A stretch of DNA of 64,000 bases, from positions 4,166 through 68,165 of the forward strand of contig CAAGQC010000100.1 in the NCBI GenBank assembly GCA_900771995.1. Direction: 5' to 3'. The position numbers and the translations under genes are program-made. The notes beneath the pieces were generated by a model. The model saw only the letters and a program-made list of their open reading frames with translations, was not told the DNA's origin and searched no databases. Shown one piece after another: positions 26,761 through 35,458 of the stretch. The stretch is from Lachnospiraceae bacterium (GTDB lineage Bacteria; Bacillota; Clostridia; Lachnospirales; Lachnospiraceae). Position 1 is the first letter of the stretch, and every line of letters begins with the position of its first letter.

Positions 26761-27912
26761 TTACCACAGTAAAATGCCGGTTCCAGTAAGCTTATACAAT
26801 GCCTCGATAAAATAATAATCCGCATATACCATGGTAAAATGATGTCTGCTGTCATGATAAGCGCCGGTACAGTTCTGTACGATGGCATCGCAGTCCTTTG
26901 TGAAATCCGCTCTGGTCTCTGCAATGGCCTTCAGAATCTTAACCGCTGCACGAATGTACATCTCTTTCTCCAATTCCGGCACATGCTTTGCTACCTCTAA
27001 GAGACCACCGGCAATGATACATGCACCACAGGAATCTTCCCATGCCGGTTCTGCAGGTTGCCGGAAGTCTACGGGAATAATACCATTTTCCGGAATGTTG
27101 GCGATACAATAGTGTGCCACTTTTTTGGCGGTATCCAGATATTCCTGTTTGCCGGTATGGGTATAGCTGTTAGCGAAGCCGTACAACGCCCAGCCCTGTC
27201 CTCTGGTCCAGGAAGAGCCTTCTGCGTAACCCTGTCCGCCGTGGCTCTTTACCATGGCCCCGGTCTCCGGATCAAATTCTACGATATGACATACCGAACC
27301 GTCCGGACGGATGAAGTTCTCCATCACGGTATCCGCGTGCATCATGGCGATCTGACGGAACCGGGGATCTCCGCTTTCCTCGGAAGCCCAGTAGAGCAGG
27401 CAGATATTGAACATGCAGTCAATGATGGCCCAGCCTCTGGTGTCACTGCCCGGTACCTGATTCCAGGCCCGGATAAACTTTCCCACGGGATTGAATCTGC
27501 CTACCAGCAGACTGGCCGCGTGCATGGCGATCCGTTTGGAATCCTCGTGTCCGGTCAGGCGGTAATCGGCCACCGCTGTCGGAAGGAACATGAATCCCAC
27601 ATCGTGATGAAGTCCGAAATAGCTTTCAAAGCATTTCTCCATTTTCTGTTCGGAGACCCGTGCGATCTGTGCATATTTTTCCTCTTTGGTATCCTGATAC
27701 AGCAGCCACATAATGCCGCCCCAGAATCCGTTGGTCCACCAGTTTAAGCCGTCATCGTGATTCCACTCTTTATCCTCTGCGGAACGGTCATCATAATTGC
27801 CGTTCTCATCCGTGGTATAGGGGATGAAGTCTTTGTTTTTCTCGCTGACCCATGCCATTTTTTCTTTTACTTTTCCTAAAACCTCTTCTGCCCATGCCTG
27901 ATAATTTTCCAT
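26761..27912 (-). CDS. GH88 unsaturated glucuronyl hydrolase
   Basis: Alpha/alpha-barrel enzyme (383 residues) that hydrates and removes the unsaturated uronic acid left at the non-reducing end by polysaccharide lyases. Asp104 in LHHDVGF and Asp165 in AIIDCMFN match the two active-site aspartates of Bacillus unsaturated glucuronyl hydrolase; NWWTNGFWGG and WTRGQGWALYG are family landmarks. No signal peptide. It is the first gene of the operon, with AGGAGAAAAAC before the ATG, and faces the divergent AraC regulator. Its presence means that the imported glycan fragments carry unsaturated uronic acid made by a lyase elsewhere. Confidence 0.9.
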   Translation of the reverse strand: MENYQAWAEEVLGKVKEKMAWVSEKNKDFIPYTTDENGNYDDRSAEDKEWNHDDGLNWWTNGFWGGIMWLLYQDTKEEKYAQIARVSEQKMEKCFESYFGLHHDVGFMFLPTAVADYRLTGHEDSKRIAMHAASLLVGRFNPVGKFIRAWNQVPGSDTRGWAIIDCMFNICLLYWASEESGDPRFRQIAMMHADTVMENFIRPDGSVCHIVEFDPETGAMVKSHGGQGYAEGSSWTRGQGWALYGFANSYTHTGKQEYLDTAKKVAHYCIANIPENGIIPVDFRQPAEPAWEDSCGACIIAGGLLEVAKHVPELEKEMYIRAAVKILKAIAETRADFTKDCDAIVQNCTGAYHDSRHHFTMVYADYYFIEALYKLTGTGILLW

Positions 27913-28084
27913 GTTTTTCTCCTGTTCTTTTTCCTGTTATTTGTTCTCTAAATTTACAAACTGTCTATGCCCTCACCCGGATATCCTCAATATGTATCTG
28001 CCGTCATCCACTGCTCCATACTCCCGGATATTCCAGATCATGTCGGATCCCTCTCTTTCGTTTTCTTATTTTCATGGTAATCAT

Positions 28085-28113
28085 TTGACACGGCAGATAC
28101 AATATCTTACAAT
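28085..28113 (+). promoter_or_regulatory. Promoter of the AraC regulator gene
   Basis: TTGACA (28085-28090), 17 bp, TACAAT (28108-28113), 43 bp before the start codon. The 243-bp region it lies in is shared with the divergent GH88 operon, whose own promoter is not obvious and may need the regulator. Confidence 0.75.
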
Positions 28114-28155
28114 GCTAATAACTGACATATTCTGCTTTTTACAGGAGATATTATC

Positions 28156-28977
28156 ATGATATACGTCAACAACTGCGGGCATGATTCCCACCACCCGAAA
28201 CCATGTAATATTGAGCATAAGCACGGAGTCCCTGACTACCTTATTCTGCTCATAAAACAGGAATCATGGATTTATCTGGATGGGGAAAAGCATATCATTG
28301 CTCCCAACTCCCTTATTTGTTTTCCGCCGGATACCTATATTCACTATGGCTGTGATGTCATCGGGTATAACGATGACTGGATCCATTTTTTCCCGGACGA
28401 ACAGGATCTGGATGCTTTCCGGGAATTACTGCCTCCGGTGTGCCGGATCCTGCGTCCCTATAATTTTCACAGGTTATCGGAATATGTCCGCATGCTGTCG
28501 GATGTTTTCCACAGCCGTTCCCTCCACAGAGAGCAGTCCATTGATGCCTTTCTGCATATTTTCCTGTACGCTTTGCAGGAGGAGTTGGAAGAAAGCTCCG
28601 ATGATCCCATTGTGCAGAAGTACTATCCTGCTTTTTCCGGACTCCGGACACAGATCTACAATAATCCGGCGAATAACTGGAGTGTCCCGGCTCTGGCGGA
28701 TTCTCTGGCCTTAAGTCTCTCTTACTTCCAGCATCTGTATAAACAGTTCTTCGACTGTTCCTGCCAGCAGGACATCATAAGTGCCCGTCTGGAACTGGCA
28801 AAATATTATCTGACCGGAAGTGATATGAGTATCCGCAGTCTTTCGGATTTCTGCGGCTACGACAATGAATTACACTTCATGCGCCAGTTTAAGAAATTTG
28901 TGGGAATAACACCGACAGAATATCGGCAGAAATGTGCGCCGATGGGCGCGCATGCAAAAAGTCCAGTCACAAACTGA
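28156..28977 (+). CDS. AraC family regulator of the GH88-GH43 operon
   Basis: 273-residue sugar-responsive activator. The N-terminal half is a cupin-like AraC_binding domain (HKHGVPDYLILLI, then GEKHIIAPNSLICFPPDTYIHY), and residues about 170-265 are the double helix-turn-helix (VPALADSLALSLSYFQHLYK, FCGYDNELHFMRQFKKFVGI). AGGAGA lies 7 bases before the ATG. It is transcribed away from the GH88-led operon, the usual place for its activator. Its last codons form the left arm of the terminator shared with manA. Confidence 0.92.
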   Translation: MIYVNNCGHDSHHPKPCNIEHKHGVPDYLILLIKQESWIYLDGEKHIIAPNSLICFPPDTYIHYGCDVIGYNDDWIHFFPDEQDLDAFRELLPPVCRILRPYNFHRLSEYVRMLSDVFHSRSLHREQSIDAFLHIFLYALQEELEESSDDPIVQKYYPAFSGLRTQIYNNPANNWSVPALADSLALSLSYFQHLYKQFFDCSCQQDIISARLELAKYYLTGSDMSIRSLSDFCGYDNELHFMRQFKKFVGITPTEYRQKCAPMGAHAKSPVTN

Positions 28978-28990
28978 CGTGACCGGACTT
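28956..28990. terminator. Bidirectional terminator between araC-type gene and manA
   Basis: 12-bp stem (28959-28970 with 28979-28990, one wobble) and 8-nt loop overlapping the araC-type stop. TTTTTGC follows on the minus strand for manA; CTTATTTT follows on the plus strand. Confidence 0.85.
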
Positions 28991-29007
28991 CTTATTTTGC
29001 TGTGAAA

Positions 29008-29943
29008 TCATATTGTGGATGCAATGATCTGCATCTTTCCCTGTAACTCTACCTTGCCGTAGCCATCAGGCAGGATCAGGTGATCGCCCTTTTTCAGGCG
29101 GGTGCCGTTCAGGGTGCCTTCTCCTTCGACCACGCTCATCAGGATGAAAGGCTTATCCTGCCAGGTCTCCACGCGGTGCTCCACGTCAATGCGGTATACG
29201 GTGTAGTAAGGGCAGTGGATCAACTGCTGGATCGCATCTTCCTTCTTCTCCGTGTGGACCACGCTGTTGTCCGCGGACTTGGCGGGCACGGTGATAACGT
29301 CAATACTCTGGGCGATGTGCAGCTGTCTGGGCTTGCCGTTACTCAGTCTGTCGTAATCATACACGCGGTAGGTGATATCGCTGCTCTGCTGGGTCTCTAA
29401 TAGCAGTGTGCCGCCCTTGATGGCATGTACGGTGCCGGGATCGATCTGGATGAAATCACCGGGTTTGATAGGAATCTCCCGGATGAATTCCTTCCATCTG
29501 CCCTCGTGGATCATTTTCTCCAGTTCTTCCTTGGTCTTGGCATTGTGTCCCACTACCAGGGTCGCATTCTCTTTGCAATCCAGAATGAACCAGCACTCCG
29601 TCTTACCCAAGGATCCGTTCTCGTGCACCTTCGCATACGCATCATCGGGATGTACCTGAATGCTCAGGTCATCTTTTGCATCGATGATCTTGATAAGCAG
29701 CGGGAAACGATCCATTCCCGTGTCACCGAACAGCTCGGGATGCTTCTCCCACAGTTCAGACAGCTTCATGCCCTTGTAAGATCCGCTTGCCACAGTGCCG
29801 TCTCCATTGGGATGGGCGCTGATCCCCCAGCACTCACCGATATCGTCGCCCTCCACGGGGTAACCGAACTCTCTGTTCAACCGGGTGCCTCCCCAGATGT
29901 TGTGGGTGCATACCGGCTGTAAAAATATAATATCTTTATTCAT
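29008..29943 (-). CDS. manA: Class I mannose-6-phosphate isomerase
   Basis: Interconverts mannose 6-phosphate and fructose 6-phosphate. The 311-residue cupin protein shows the zinc ligands in LSIQVHPDD, KTECWFI and PGTVHAI, and the family start PVCTHNIWGGTRL. It is the shorter Firmicutes type. Its own promoter sits in the gap after the upstream multidomain gene, so it can be expressed alone. In context it channels mannose from the mannan pathway (mannose 1-phosphate from the GH130 enzymes needs a mutase, not seen here; free mannose needs a kinase). Confidence 0.95.
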   Translation of the reverse strand: MNKDIIFLQPVCTHNIWGGTRLNREFGYPVEGDDIGECWGISAHPNGDGTVASGSYKGMKLSELWEKHPELFGDTGMDRFPLLIKIIDAKDDLSIQVHPDDAYAKVHENGSLGKTECWFILDCKENATLVVGHNAKTKEELEKMIHEGRWKEFIREIPIKPGDFIQIDPGTVHAIKGGTLLLETQQSSDITYRVYDYDRLSNGKPRQLHIAQSIDVITVPAKSADNSVVHTEKKEDAIQQLIHCPYYTVYRIDVEHRVETWQDKPFILMSVVEGEGTLNGTRLKKGDHLILPDGYGKVELQGKMQIIASTI

Positions 29944-29988
29944 GCTTCCTGTTCCTGCTTTCTTTGAATTTGCCCCTCATGTCTTTTT

Positions 29989-30017
29989 ATACTAATCACT
30001 CTCCTGTCTGCTGTCAA
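29989..30017 (-). promoter_or_regulatory. Probable manA promoter
   Basis: Minus strand TTGACA (30012-30017), 17 bp, TAGTAT (29989-29994). The -35 overlaps the final codons of the upstream gene. The -10 is imperfect. Confidence 0.55.
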
Positions 30018-33000
30018 TCGTCCTTTTCCCTCACTCCGGATACGATCAGTGACACCAGATAAAATTCTGTCCGGTCCTCCGGGTGGGTCTCCGTGATCTC
30101 CACGCATACCTGATGCTCCCCGTAGGGCAGATGCTCCGCCACCGTAGTCAGCTGCATCTTGTCTCCCCAGGTCTCGTCGAAGGTTCCGTCCAGAACACAT
30201 GCCGTCTGCGGATCTCCGTCCACCACTGCCGTAGCAATGGGTGCCGGACCGTTCTTCACCCGACGGTACTGCACGGCGGCACCGGTTCCCCGGAAAGTGA
30301 ACTTTAAATAAGCTCCCTTTTCCCCGGCGCTCCATCCGTTGCGGAAAATGTCGGTGATCTCCCGCTGGGGTGTCATATCTTCCTCAAATCCGCTCTTTTC
30401 CGGCGTGGAATTGAAGTATTGCAGTCTGCTGCAGTGTTCATAGGTATTCTCTGTCAAAGGCTCCGGGAAGCATTCCTTCTGCTCCTCCGACTTATCGTGG
30501 ATCACTTTTTCCAGGAAATTCGTGATCACGGAGGCCATCAGTTCATGCCCCAGGTCATTGGGATGCAGGAAATCAGCCGTGATCTTCTCCGCAGGCAGTC
30601 TCCCCGCTGCCACTGCCGGATAGATACTGTTCTGCATGCTGAGGCTCGGCAGATCGTAATGTCTTGCAATCTGTGCATGGTAATATGCCGCACTCTTGCC
30701 GGTGTCATAATAGACACTGTGCAGAAGCACCATGGCCGGGTGACTGCTGCTGCCGTAGATCTGGCGTACCAGTCCCTCGTAGGTCTCCCTGTCATGAGGT
30801 GTGCTGTGATCGTTGACGGAGAATTCCACCATCACCAGATCCGGCAGTCTGCGCAGTAAATCTTCCTGCACTCGTGCCGCCCCGAACTGGGAATTGGTAG
30901 CTCCGATTCCGGCATTCACATAGTCAAACTCGGTATGGGGGAACAACTTCCGCAGCCAGGCCACCGTTCGCGCCGCATAGCATTTGTCCGCCTCCGTAGC
31001 TGCGAATCCCTGTGTGATGGATCCTCCTATGAATCCCGCCGTCAGCCGCTCCCCTTTGGCTGCGCGGTTCAGGAAATTTTTCAGCCGCGTGAGATTCCCA
31101 CGGTTCAGAATGCCGGCCTCTTTATCAATGACATTGCCCGCACTCTTGCGGTTCTCATAAATGCTGTTCTCCACGGTGCAGTAACGCTTCGACTTATTTT
31201 TCAGTGTCTTGCCGATCCGGAAGATTTCCTCCGGCCGGTATCCTCTGGATTCCAGATAATAAATACCGCTGTAAAGCTTGATGGGCACATCCGGATACTT
31301 ATCGCCGATCATGGCCTCGAACATGATCATGATGTGGCCGATCTTCTCCGCAGCCGCCTCCAGATTGTTGTCTAAAAGCAGCAGGAATTCGTCCTTCTTC
31401 ACATGGCACACCATCTCCTGTCCCTTCAGGTGCTTGTGAATATGCGTTCCCAGATGGAAGAGCAGGCTGTTCCGCACTTCCTCACTCATCTTCTCGCAGA
31501 TCTCATCATAATCCCGGATCCCTAAGAATACCTCCGCATACTGGCCGTCCTGCCAGGGAAGGATCTGTTCCAGCTTCGCGGAAAAGCTTTCCGGTGTCTC
31601 GGTTCCGGCGATGTTCATTTCCGGATTCTCCGCATCCTTTTCCTGTCCGTTCCCCGCGTACTCCTCACGGTTTAAGTAGCTCTCCATCATACGGGTCATG
31701 GTGGAGAGGATCTCACATTCCGCCTCGGTCCACTGATGCTCCTCCTGGCTGCTCTGGATCAGTGTCACCATGGACAGCTGATTCTCCGTGTAAATAGGTA
31801 TCATCAGACCATCATGATGCATGTAGAAGCTGTGCTCCTTAAAATACTTCTCCAGTTCCGGCCACAGTCCCGTATAGAGCTCCAGAGAAACCGGGTCCTT
31901 CCGCTTGCTCCACTCATCGTAGACTTCCGCTTTCTGATCTCTGTAACGGATCAGCCCGAAGTATTGCAGCTGGAAGCGGATTCCCAGTTCGAAGAAGATC
32001 TTCTTGAAGGCTTCCTTCAGATTCTGTTCCGAGGACATCATGCGGAACGCATAGTCGAAGATCTCACGCTCGATAAAAATGTTCTTCTTACCGGCATCCT
32101 CACGCTTGTTCTCCCGTTCCGTCCCTTTTCGTCCGGAAGTATACTCCGCATAATTATAGTTTTTGTCGTAGACACTGAATGCATTCTTACCGCTGTGTTT
32201 CACCCGGTATAATGCCTGATCCGCTTTCTGGTACAGGTCTTCATAGCAGGTGGCATCCGCCGGATACTGGGAGATACCCATACTCAGGGTCACCCGTCTG
32301 TCGGACAGCTGGATACGATCCGCCATCCGGGAGATCCGCTCTGCCGTCTCCATGGCATGCTGGCCCGCATTTTCCCCACGGCAGAAAATACAGAATTCGT
32401 CTCCGCCGATACGGCCCGCATAATCTTCCAGTCCCGTACTGATCAGCAGGGCATTGGCGATCTTGATCAGCACTTCATCACCGTACAGATGTCCGTAAGT
32501 ATCATTGATGGATTTGAAATCATCAATGTCTATGATCAGGAATGCCGCCTCTTCCTTTGGCTCTCCTCCATCCGCAGAATGCCGGATATGCTTTTCCACC
32601 AGTTTCCGCATCTTCGCCTTGTTGTACAGGTCTGTCAGGGAATCCCGCTCTGCCTTCTGCTCCAGCAGCTCCTGATTCTTCTTCTCCTCCGTGATGTCCA
32701 GCGTCTTGCCCATGATCTTATAGGGCTTGTGATCCTTGTCGTAGACCGGTATTCCTACATAGCGGAACCAGACAAATACGGACTCGTCGCTGACCTGACG
32801 GACTTCGTAGCAGATATGCTCGTCTCCCCGATCCATGGCCTCGCAAAAGGCATCGAAGCTGCCCCAGTCGTCGGGATGTACGAATCCCCAGCTGTGCATC
32901 TTCTCCTGATAGTTGTCGATGACCATATTGGTTGTGCTCCATTTTCCCCCGAGTTTTCTGGAAAGCACATATTTTTTCGTTGCAATTTCATACTCCCACA

Positions 33001-33106
33001 GCGCACAGTCGGAATTATCCTCAGTGATTTTCCGTCTGATACGTTCCTCTGCCAGTTCCTGTTCCAGCCCTTCAATTCTGGCAAGTAATTCCTCTTTCTC
33101 CATCAT
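30014..33106 (-). CDS. PAS-GGDEF-GAF-GGDEF(degenerate)-SGNH esterase fusion protein
   Basis: A single uninterrupted 1030-residue frame. Domains: coiled coil (3-24), PAS (about 28-142), GGDEF with intact GGDEF motif at 234-238 and IDIDDFKSINDTYGH but no I-site Arg (GLED), a GAF-like domain (about 345-480), and a degenerate GGDEF (about 520-650; KKDEF at 570-574). Then comes an SGNH hydrolase (about 665-870) with all four blocks: Ser696 in GGSIT, Gly733 in NAG, Asn765 in SVND, Asp845/His848 in DFLH. A beta-sandwich tail runs from about 910 to 1030. No signal peptide or membrane segment, so it is cytoplasmic. The SGNH plus C-terminal sandwich order resembles acetyl-mannan esterases of gut Firmicutes (CE17 type), and it sits between GH130 and manA; the esterase substrate is inferred. 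GGAG lies 7 bases before the ATG. Confidence 0.88.
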   Translation of the reverse strand: MMEKEELLARIEGLEQELAEERIRRKITEDNSDCALWEYEIATKKYVLSRKLGGKWSTTNMVIDNYQEKMHSWGFVHPDDWGSFDAFCEAMDRGDEHICYEVRQVSDESVFVWFRYVGIPVYDKDHKPYKIMGKTLDITEEKKNQELLEQKAERDSLTDLYNKAKMRKLVEKHIRHSADGGEPKEEAAFLIIDIDDFKSINDTYGHLYGDEVLIKIANALLISTGLEDYAGRIGGDEFCIFCRGENAGQHAMETAERISRMADRIQLSDRRVTLSMGISQYPADATCYEDLYQKADQALYRVKHSGKNAFSVYDKNYNYAEYTSGRKGTERENKREDAGKKNIFIEREIFDYAFRMMSSEQNLKEAFKKIFFELGIRFQLQYFGLIRYRDQKAEVYDEWSKRKDPVSLELYTGLWPELEKYFKEHSFYMHHDGLMIPIYTENQLSMVTLIQSSQEEHQWTEAECEILSTMTRMMESYLNREEYAGNGQEKDAENPEMNIAGTETPESFSAKLEQILPWQDGQYAEVFLGIRDYDEICEKMSEEVRNSLLFHLGTHIHKHLKGQEMVCHVKKDEFLLLLDNNLEAAAEKIGHIMIMFEAMIGDKYPDVPIKLYSGIYYLESRGYRPEEIFRIGKTLKNKSKRYCTVENSIYENRKSAGNVIDKEAGILNRGNLTRLKNFLNRAAKGERLTAGFIGGSITQGFAATEADKCYAARTVAWLRKLFPHTEFDYVNAGIGATNSQFGAARVQEDLLRRLPDLVMVEFSVNDHSTPHDRETYEGLVRQIYGSSSHPAMVLLHSVYYDTGKSAAYYHAQIARHYDLPSLSMQNSIYPAVAAGRLPAEKITADFLHPNDLGHELMASVITNFLEKVIHDKSEEQKECFPEPLTENTYEHCSRLQYFNSTPEKSGFEEDMTPQREITDIFRNGWSAGEKGAYLKFTFRGTGAAVQYRRVKNGPAPIATAVVDGDPQTACVLDGTFDETWGDKMQLTTVAEHLPYGEHQVCVEITETHPEDRTEFYLVSLIVSGVREKDD

Positions 33107-33123
33107 ACGCTGTCTCCATAAGC

Positions 33124-33149
33124 AAAAAGGACCCGCTTTACGCGGGTCC
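33124..33149 (-). terminator. Terminator after the GH130 genes
   Basis: 8-bp G/C stem (33142-33149 with 33129-33136), 5-nt loop, then UUUUU on the minus strand. It lies only 17 bp before the start of the fusion gene, which therefore depends on readthrough or a promoter inside the GH130 gene. Confidence 0.85.
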
Positions 33150-33156
33150 CGTGATT

Positions 33157-34179
33157 CTATCTTCTGCCTTCTTCCGTATCGCTGGTGCTGACCACGCTGT
33201 GTTCTTTGATATAGTCAACCACTTCATCGATGGTTGTGAATGCCAGTCCTACATAGCTGTCTGCTGCGCCATAGTAAATGGCGATCCTGCCGCTCTCGGA
33301 GTCATGAATAGTAGCGCAGGGGAAGCATACATTCGGTACGAATCCTCTCTCCTCATACCACTCTTCCGGAGTCAGAAGGAAATTCTCACAACGATATTTC
33401 ACGATGGAAGGATTATCGATATCCAGGATCGCTCCACCGATGGAATAGACATAACCGTTACAGGTTCCGCTGACACCATGGTAGAACAGAAGCCATCCTT
33501 CGGAAGTCTCGATAGGAGCTGCGCCTCCACCGATCTTTAAGGACTCCCACCATTCGGAGGACTTGCCCATCACGTGTCTGTGCTTACCCCAGTATACCAT
33601 ATCCGGGCTCTCGCTGACAAAGATATCTCCAAAAGGTGTATGTCCGCTGTCGGAAGGACGGGACAGCATCATGAAATTGCCATGTACTTTTCTGGGGAAC
33701 AGTACTGCATTACGGTTGAAGGGAAGGAACGGATTCTCGATTCTTACAAAAGTCTTGAAATCCGTGGTCTTCGCAATACCGATGGCTGCGCCGTAGAAAT
33801 CCTGACACCAGATAATGTAATAGGTATCTTCTACCTTTACCAGTCTGGGATCGTATGCGTAAATCGGCATGAAGGGCTTGCCTTCCTCATCTACGAACTG
33901 GATCTTGTTCTTGTCAAAATCCCAGTGGATGGCATCCTTGCTGCGTCCCAGATAGATATAAGGAATACCGTTGACCTGCTCACCGCGGAATACGCCGATG
34001 AACTCGTCACCGTAAGGCATTACCGCACTGTTGAAGATTCTGGCTACTCCTTCTACAGGATTTCTGCCAATGATAGGGTTTTCACTATATCTCCATACCG
34101 GTGCTCCGGTATGTCCTTCGGGTTTATCCTGCCAGGGTACATTCGGTACGGCAGGGCTGATCATCTTTACTTTACTCAT
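33157..34179 (-). CDS. GH130 subfamily 2 beta-1,4-mannooligosaccharide phosphorylase
   Basis: Five-bladed propeller enzyme of 340 residues that phosphorolyses the non-reducing mannose of beta-1,4-mannooligosaccharides to mannose 1-phosphate. Landmarks are NPVEGVARIFNSAV near 40, VFRGEQVNGIPYIYLG, the general acid Asp110 in YAYDPRLV, and a C-terminal IYYGAADSYVGLA. Length and motifs fit GH130_2 (RaMP2-like). The ATG at 34179 is favoured over 34191 because GAGGG precedes it at 5-6 bases. It follows the GH130_1 gene by 23 bp. No signal peptide: acts on imported oligosaccharides. Confidence 0.93.
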   Translation of the reverse strand: MSKVKMISPAVPNVPWQDKPEGHTGAPVWRYSENPIIGRNPVEGVARIFNSAVMPYGDEFIGVFRGEQVNGIPYIYLGRSKDAIHWDFDKNKIQFVDEEGKPFMPIYAYDPRLVKVEDTYYIIWCQDFYGAAIGIAKTTDFKTFVRIENPFLPFNRNAVLFPRKVHGNFMMLSRPSDSGHTPFGDIFVSESPDMVYWGKHRHVMGKSSEWWESLKIGGGAAPIETSEGWLLFYHGVSGTCNGYVYSIGGAILDIDNPSIVKYRCENFLLTPEEWYEERGFVPNVCFPCATIHDSESGRIAIYYGAADSYVGLAFTTIDEVVDYIKEHSVVSTSDTEEGRR

Positions 34180-34202
34180 GTTGTCCCTCATTTCTGCACT
34201 TT

Positions 34203-35378
34203 TTATCGCGCCTCTTGTTTTAAAAATGCTTCATTTCTACGAATGAGTTCACATCTCTGTGCCACACATTCCACGCTTCTTCCGGGATCGGAAGGGGTGT
34301 TGAATACATAATCCACAAGCTTATCTATGGTAGTAGTTGCCACATGCATGCGGGTATCGCTGGATGCATAGTAGATAAAGACTTCCCCCTTCTCATTCGC
34401 GATAGCACCATTGGTAAATACTACGTTTGAAACATCTCCCACTCTCTCATCCCCTCTGGGGCCGATCAGCAGGCCGGAGGGCTCTGCGATCACTTTTGCC
34501 GGATCCTTTAAGTCCGTGGCAAAAGCATAAATGACGTAACGTAAACCGGCTGCGGTATTACGTACTCCATGTGCGATATGTATCCAACCTCTGTCTGTCT
34601 TGATGGGGGTAGCTCCCGCACCGTTCTTGGCCTCGGTGATGGTGTGATATTTCCGCAGGCTGGTCATGCGCTCCTCGTCGATGACAGCATGGGTGATATC
34701 GTCGCACAGTCCGAAACCGATTCCTCCGCCGCTTCCGGTCTCGATGAAGTCATCCATCGGTCTGGTATAGAAAGCATACTTGCCGTCGACGAATTCCGGA
34801 TGCAGCACTACGTTTCTCTGCTGGGGAGAACGAAGGGTCTTCAGATTCTCCAGTCTCTCCCAGTGCTTTAAGTCTTTGGTTCTGACAATGCCGGCAGCTG
34901 CTACTGCTGCGGACAGATCATTTACGGAAGTATCCTTGCTCTCGGAGCAGAACACACCGTAGATATAACCGTCTTCATGTTTGGTGAGACGCATGTCGTA
35001 GACATTGGTCTCTTCGGGACAGGTATCATCCAGCAGGATGGGATAGTCCCAGAAGCGGAAACCATCGACACCATTGTCACTTTCTGCCACGCCAAAGAAG
35101 GACTTTCTGTCATTGCCTTCGATACGGGCTACCAGATAATACTTGCCGTTCAATTCAATGGCTCCGGAGTTCATGACCGCATTGATGCCCAGACGCTCCA
35201 TGAAATAGGGGTTGGTCTTGGGATTGAGATCATATCTCCAGGTCAGGGGAATATGTTCTCTGGTCAGAACCGGATATTCATAACGGTCGTAAATACCGTT
35301 ATAGAAATCGGACTTTACATTTTTGCGGGAAAGCAGCTTTTCCTGCTTCTCTTTTTCTATGTAATAACGCTCTAACAT
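34203..35378 (-). CDS. GH130 subfamily 1 4-O-beta-mannosyl-glucose phosphorylase
   Basis: 391-residue propeller enzyme that splits 4-O-beta-D-mannosyl-D-glucose with phosphate into mannose 1-phosphate and glucose. Features are RYDLNPKTNPYFMERLG near 48, ARIEGNDRKSFFG, the general acid Asp128 in NVYDMRLTK, and HGVRNTAAGLRYVIYAFATDL. Length equals that of characterised subfamily 1 members (about 390-400). It follows the epimerase gene, which makes its substrate from mannobiose: the two enzymes form the known intracellular epimerase-phosphorylase route. Confidence 0.95.
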   Translation of the reverse strand: MLERYYIEKEKQEKLLSRKNVKSDFYNGIYDRYEYPVLTREHIPLTWRYDLNPKTNPYFMERLGINAVMNSGAIELNGKYYLVARIEGNDRKSFFGVAESDNGVDGFRFWDYPILLDDTCPEETNVYDMRLTKHEDGYIYGVFCSESKDTSVNDLSAAVAAAGIVRTKDLKHWERLENLKTLRSPQQRNVVLHPEFVDGKYAFYTRPMDDFIETGSGGGIGFGLCDDITHAVIDEERMTSLRKYHTITEAKNGAGATPIKTDRGWIHIAHGVRNTAAGLRYVIYAFATDLKDPAKVIAEPSGLLIGPRGDERVGDVSNVVFTNGAIANEKGEVFIYYASSDTRMHVATTTIDKLVDYVFNTPSDPGRSVECVAQRCELIRRNEAFLKQEAR

Positions 35379-35409
35379 ATCAGGTATCCTCTCTTAAAAA
35401 AATAAATAA

Positions 35410-35440
35410 TTATTCGGAAATACGCCGCATGACCTCCTGG
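35410..35440 (-). pseudogene. Stub of a duplicated epimerase 3' end
   Basis: In the 80-bp gap after the epimerase gene, the minus strand reads LQEVMRRISE followed by a stop. The matching end of the intact gene reads CMEVMKRIPE and stop, and the DNA matches at about 25 of 29 positions. The copy is out of frame with the epimerase stop, so it looks like the residue of a second epimerase gene or of a tandem duplication, now deleted. A perfect palindrome GACCTCCTGGAGGTC spans its upstream end. Confidence 0.5.
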
Positions 35441-35458
35441 AGGTCTCCGTTACATGGA

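Noticed and set aside
28358..28651. 97-residue minus-strand frame within the AraC gene
   Set aside because: No ribosome binding site and fully inside a convincing regulator gene.
35379..35458. Frameshifted continuation of the epimerase into the downstream similar sequence
   Set aside because: The intact gene already ends with the family C-terminus; the second copy duplicates that end rather than extending it.
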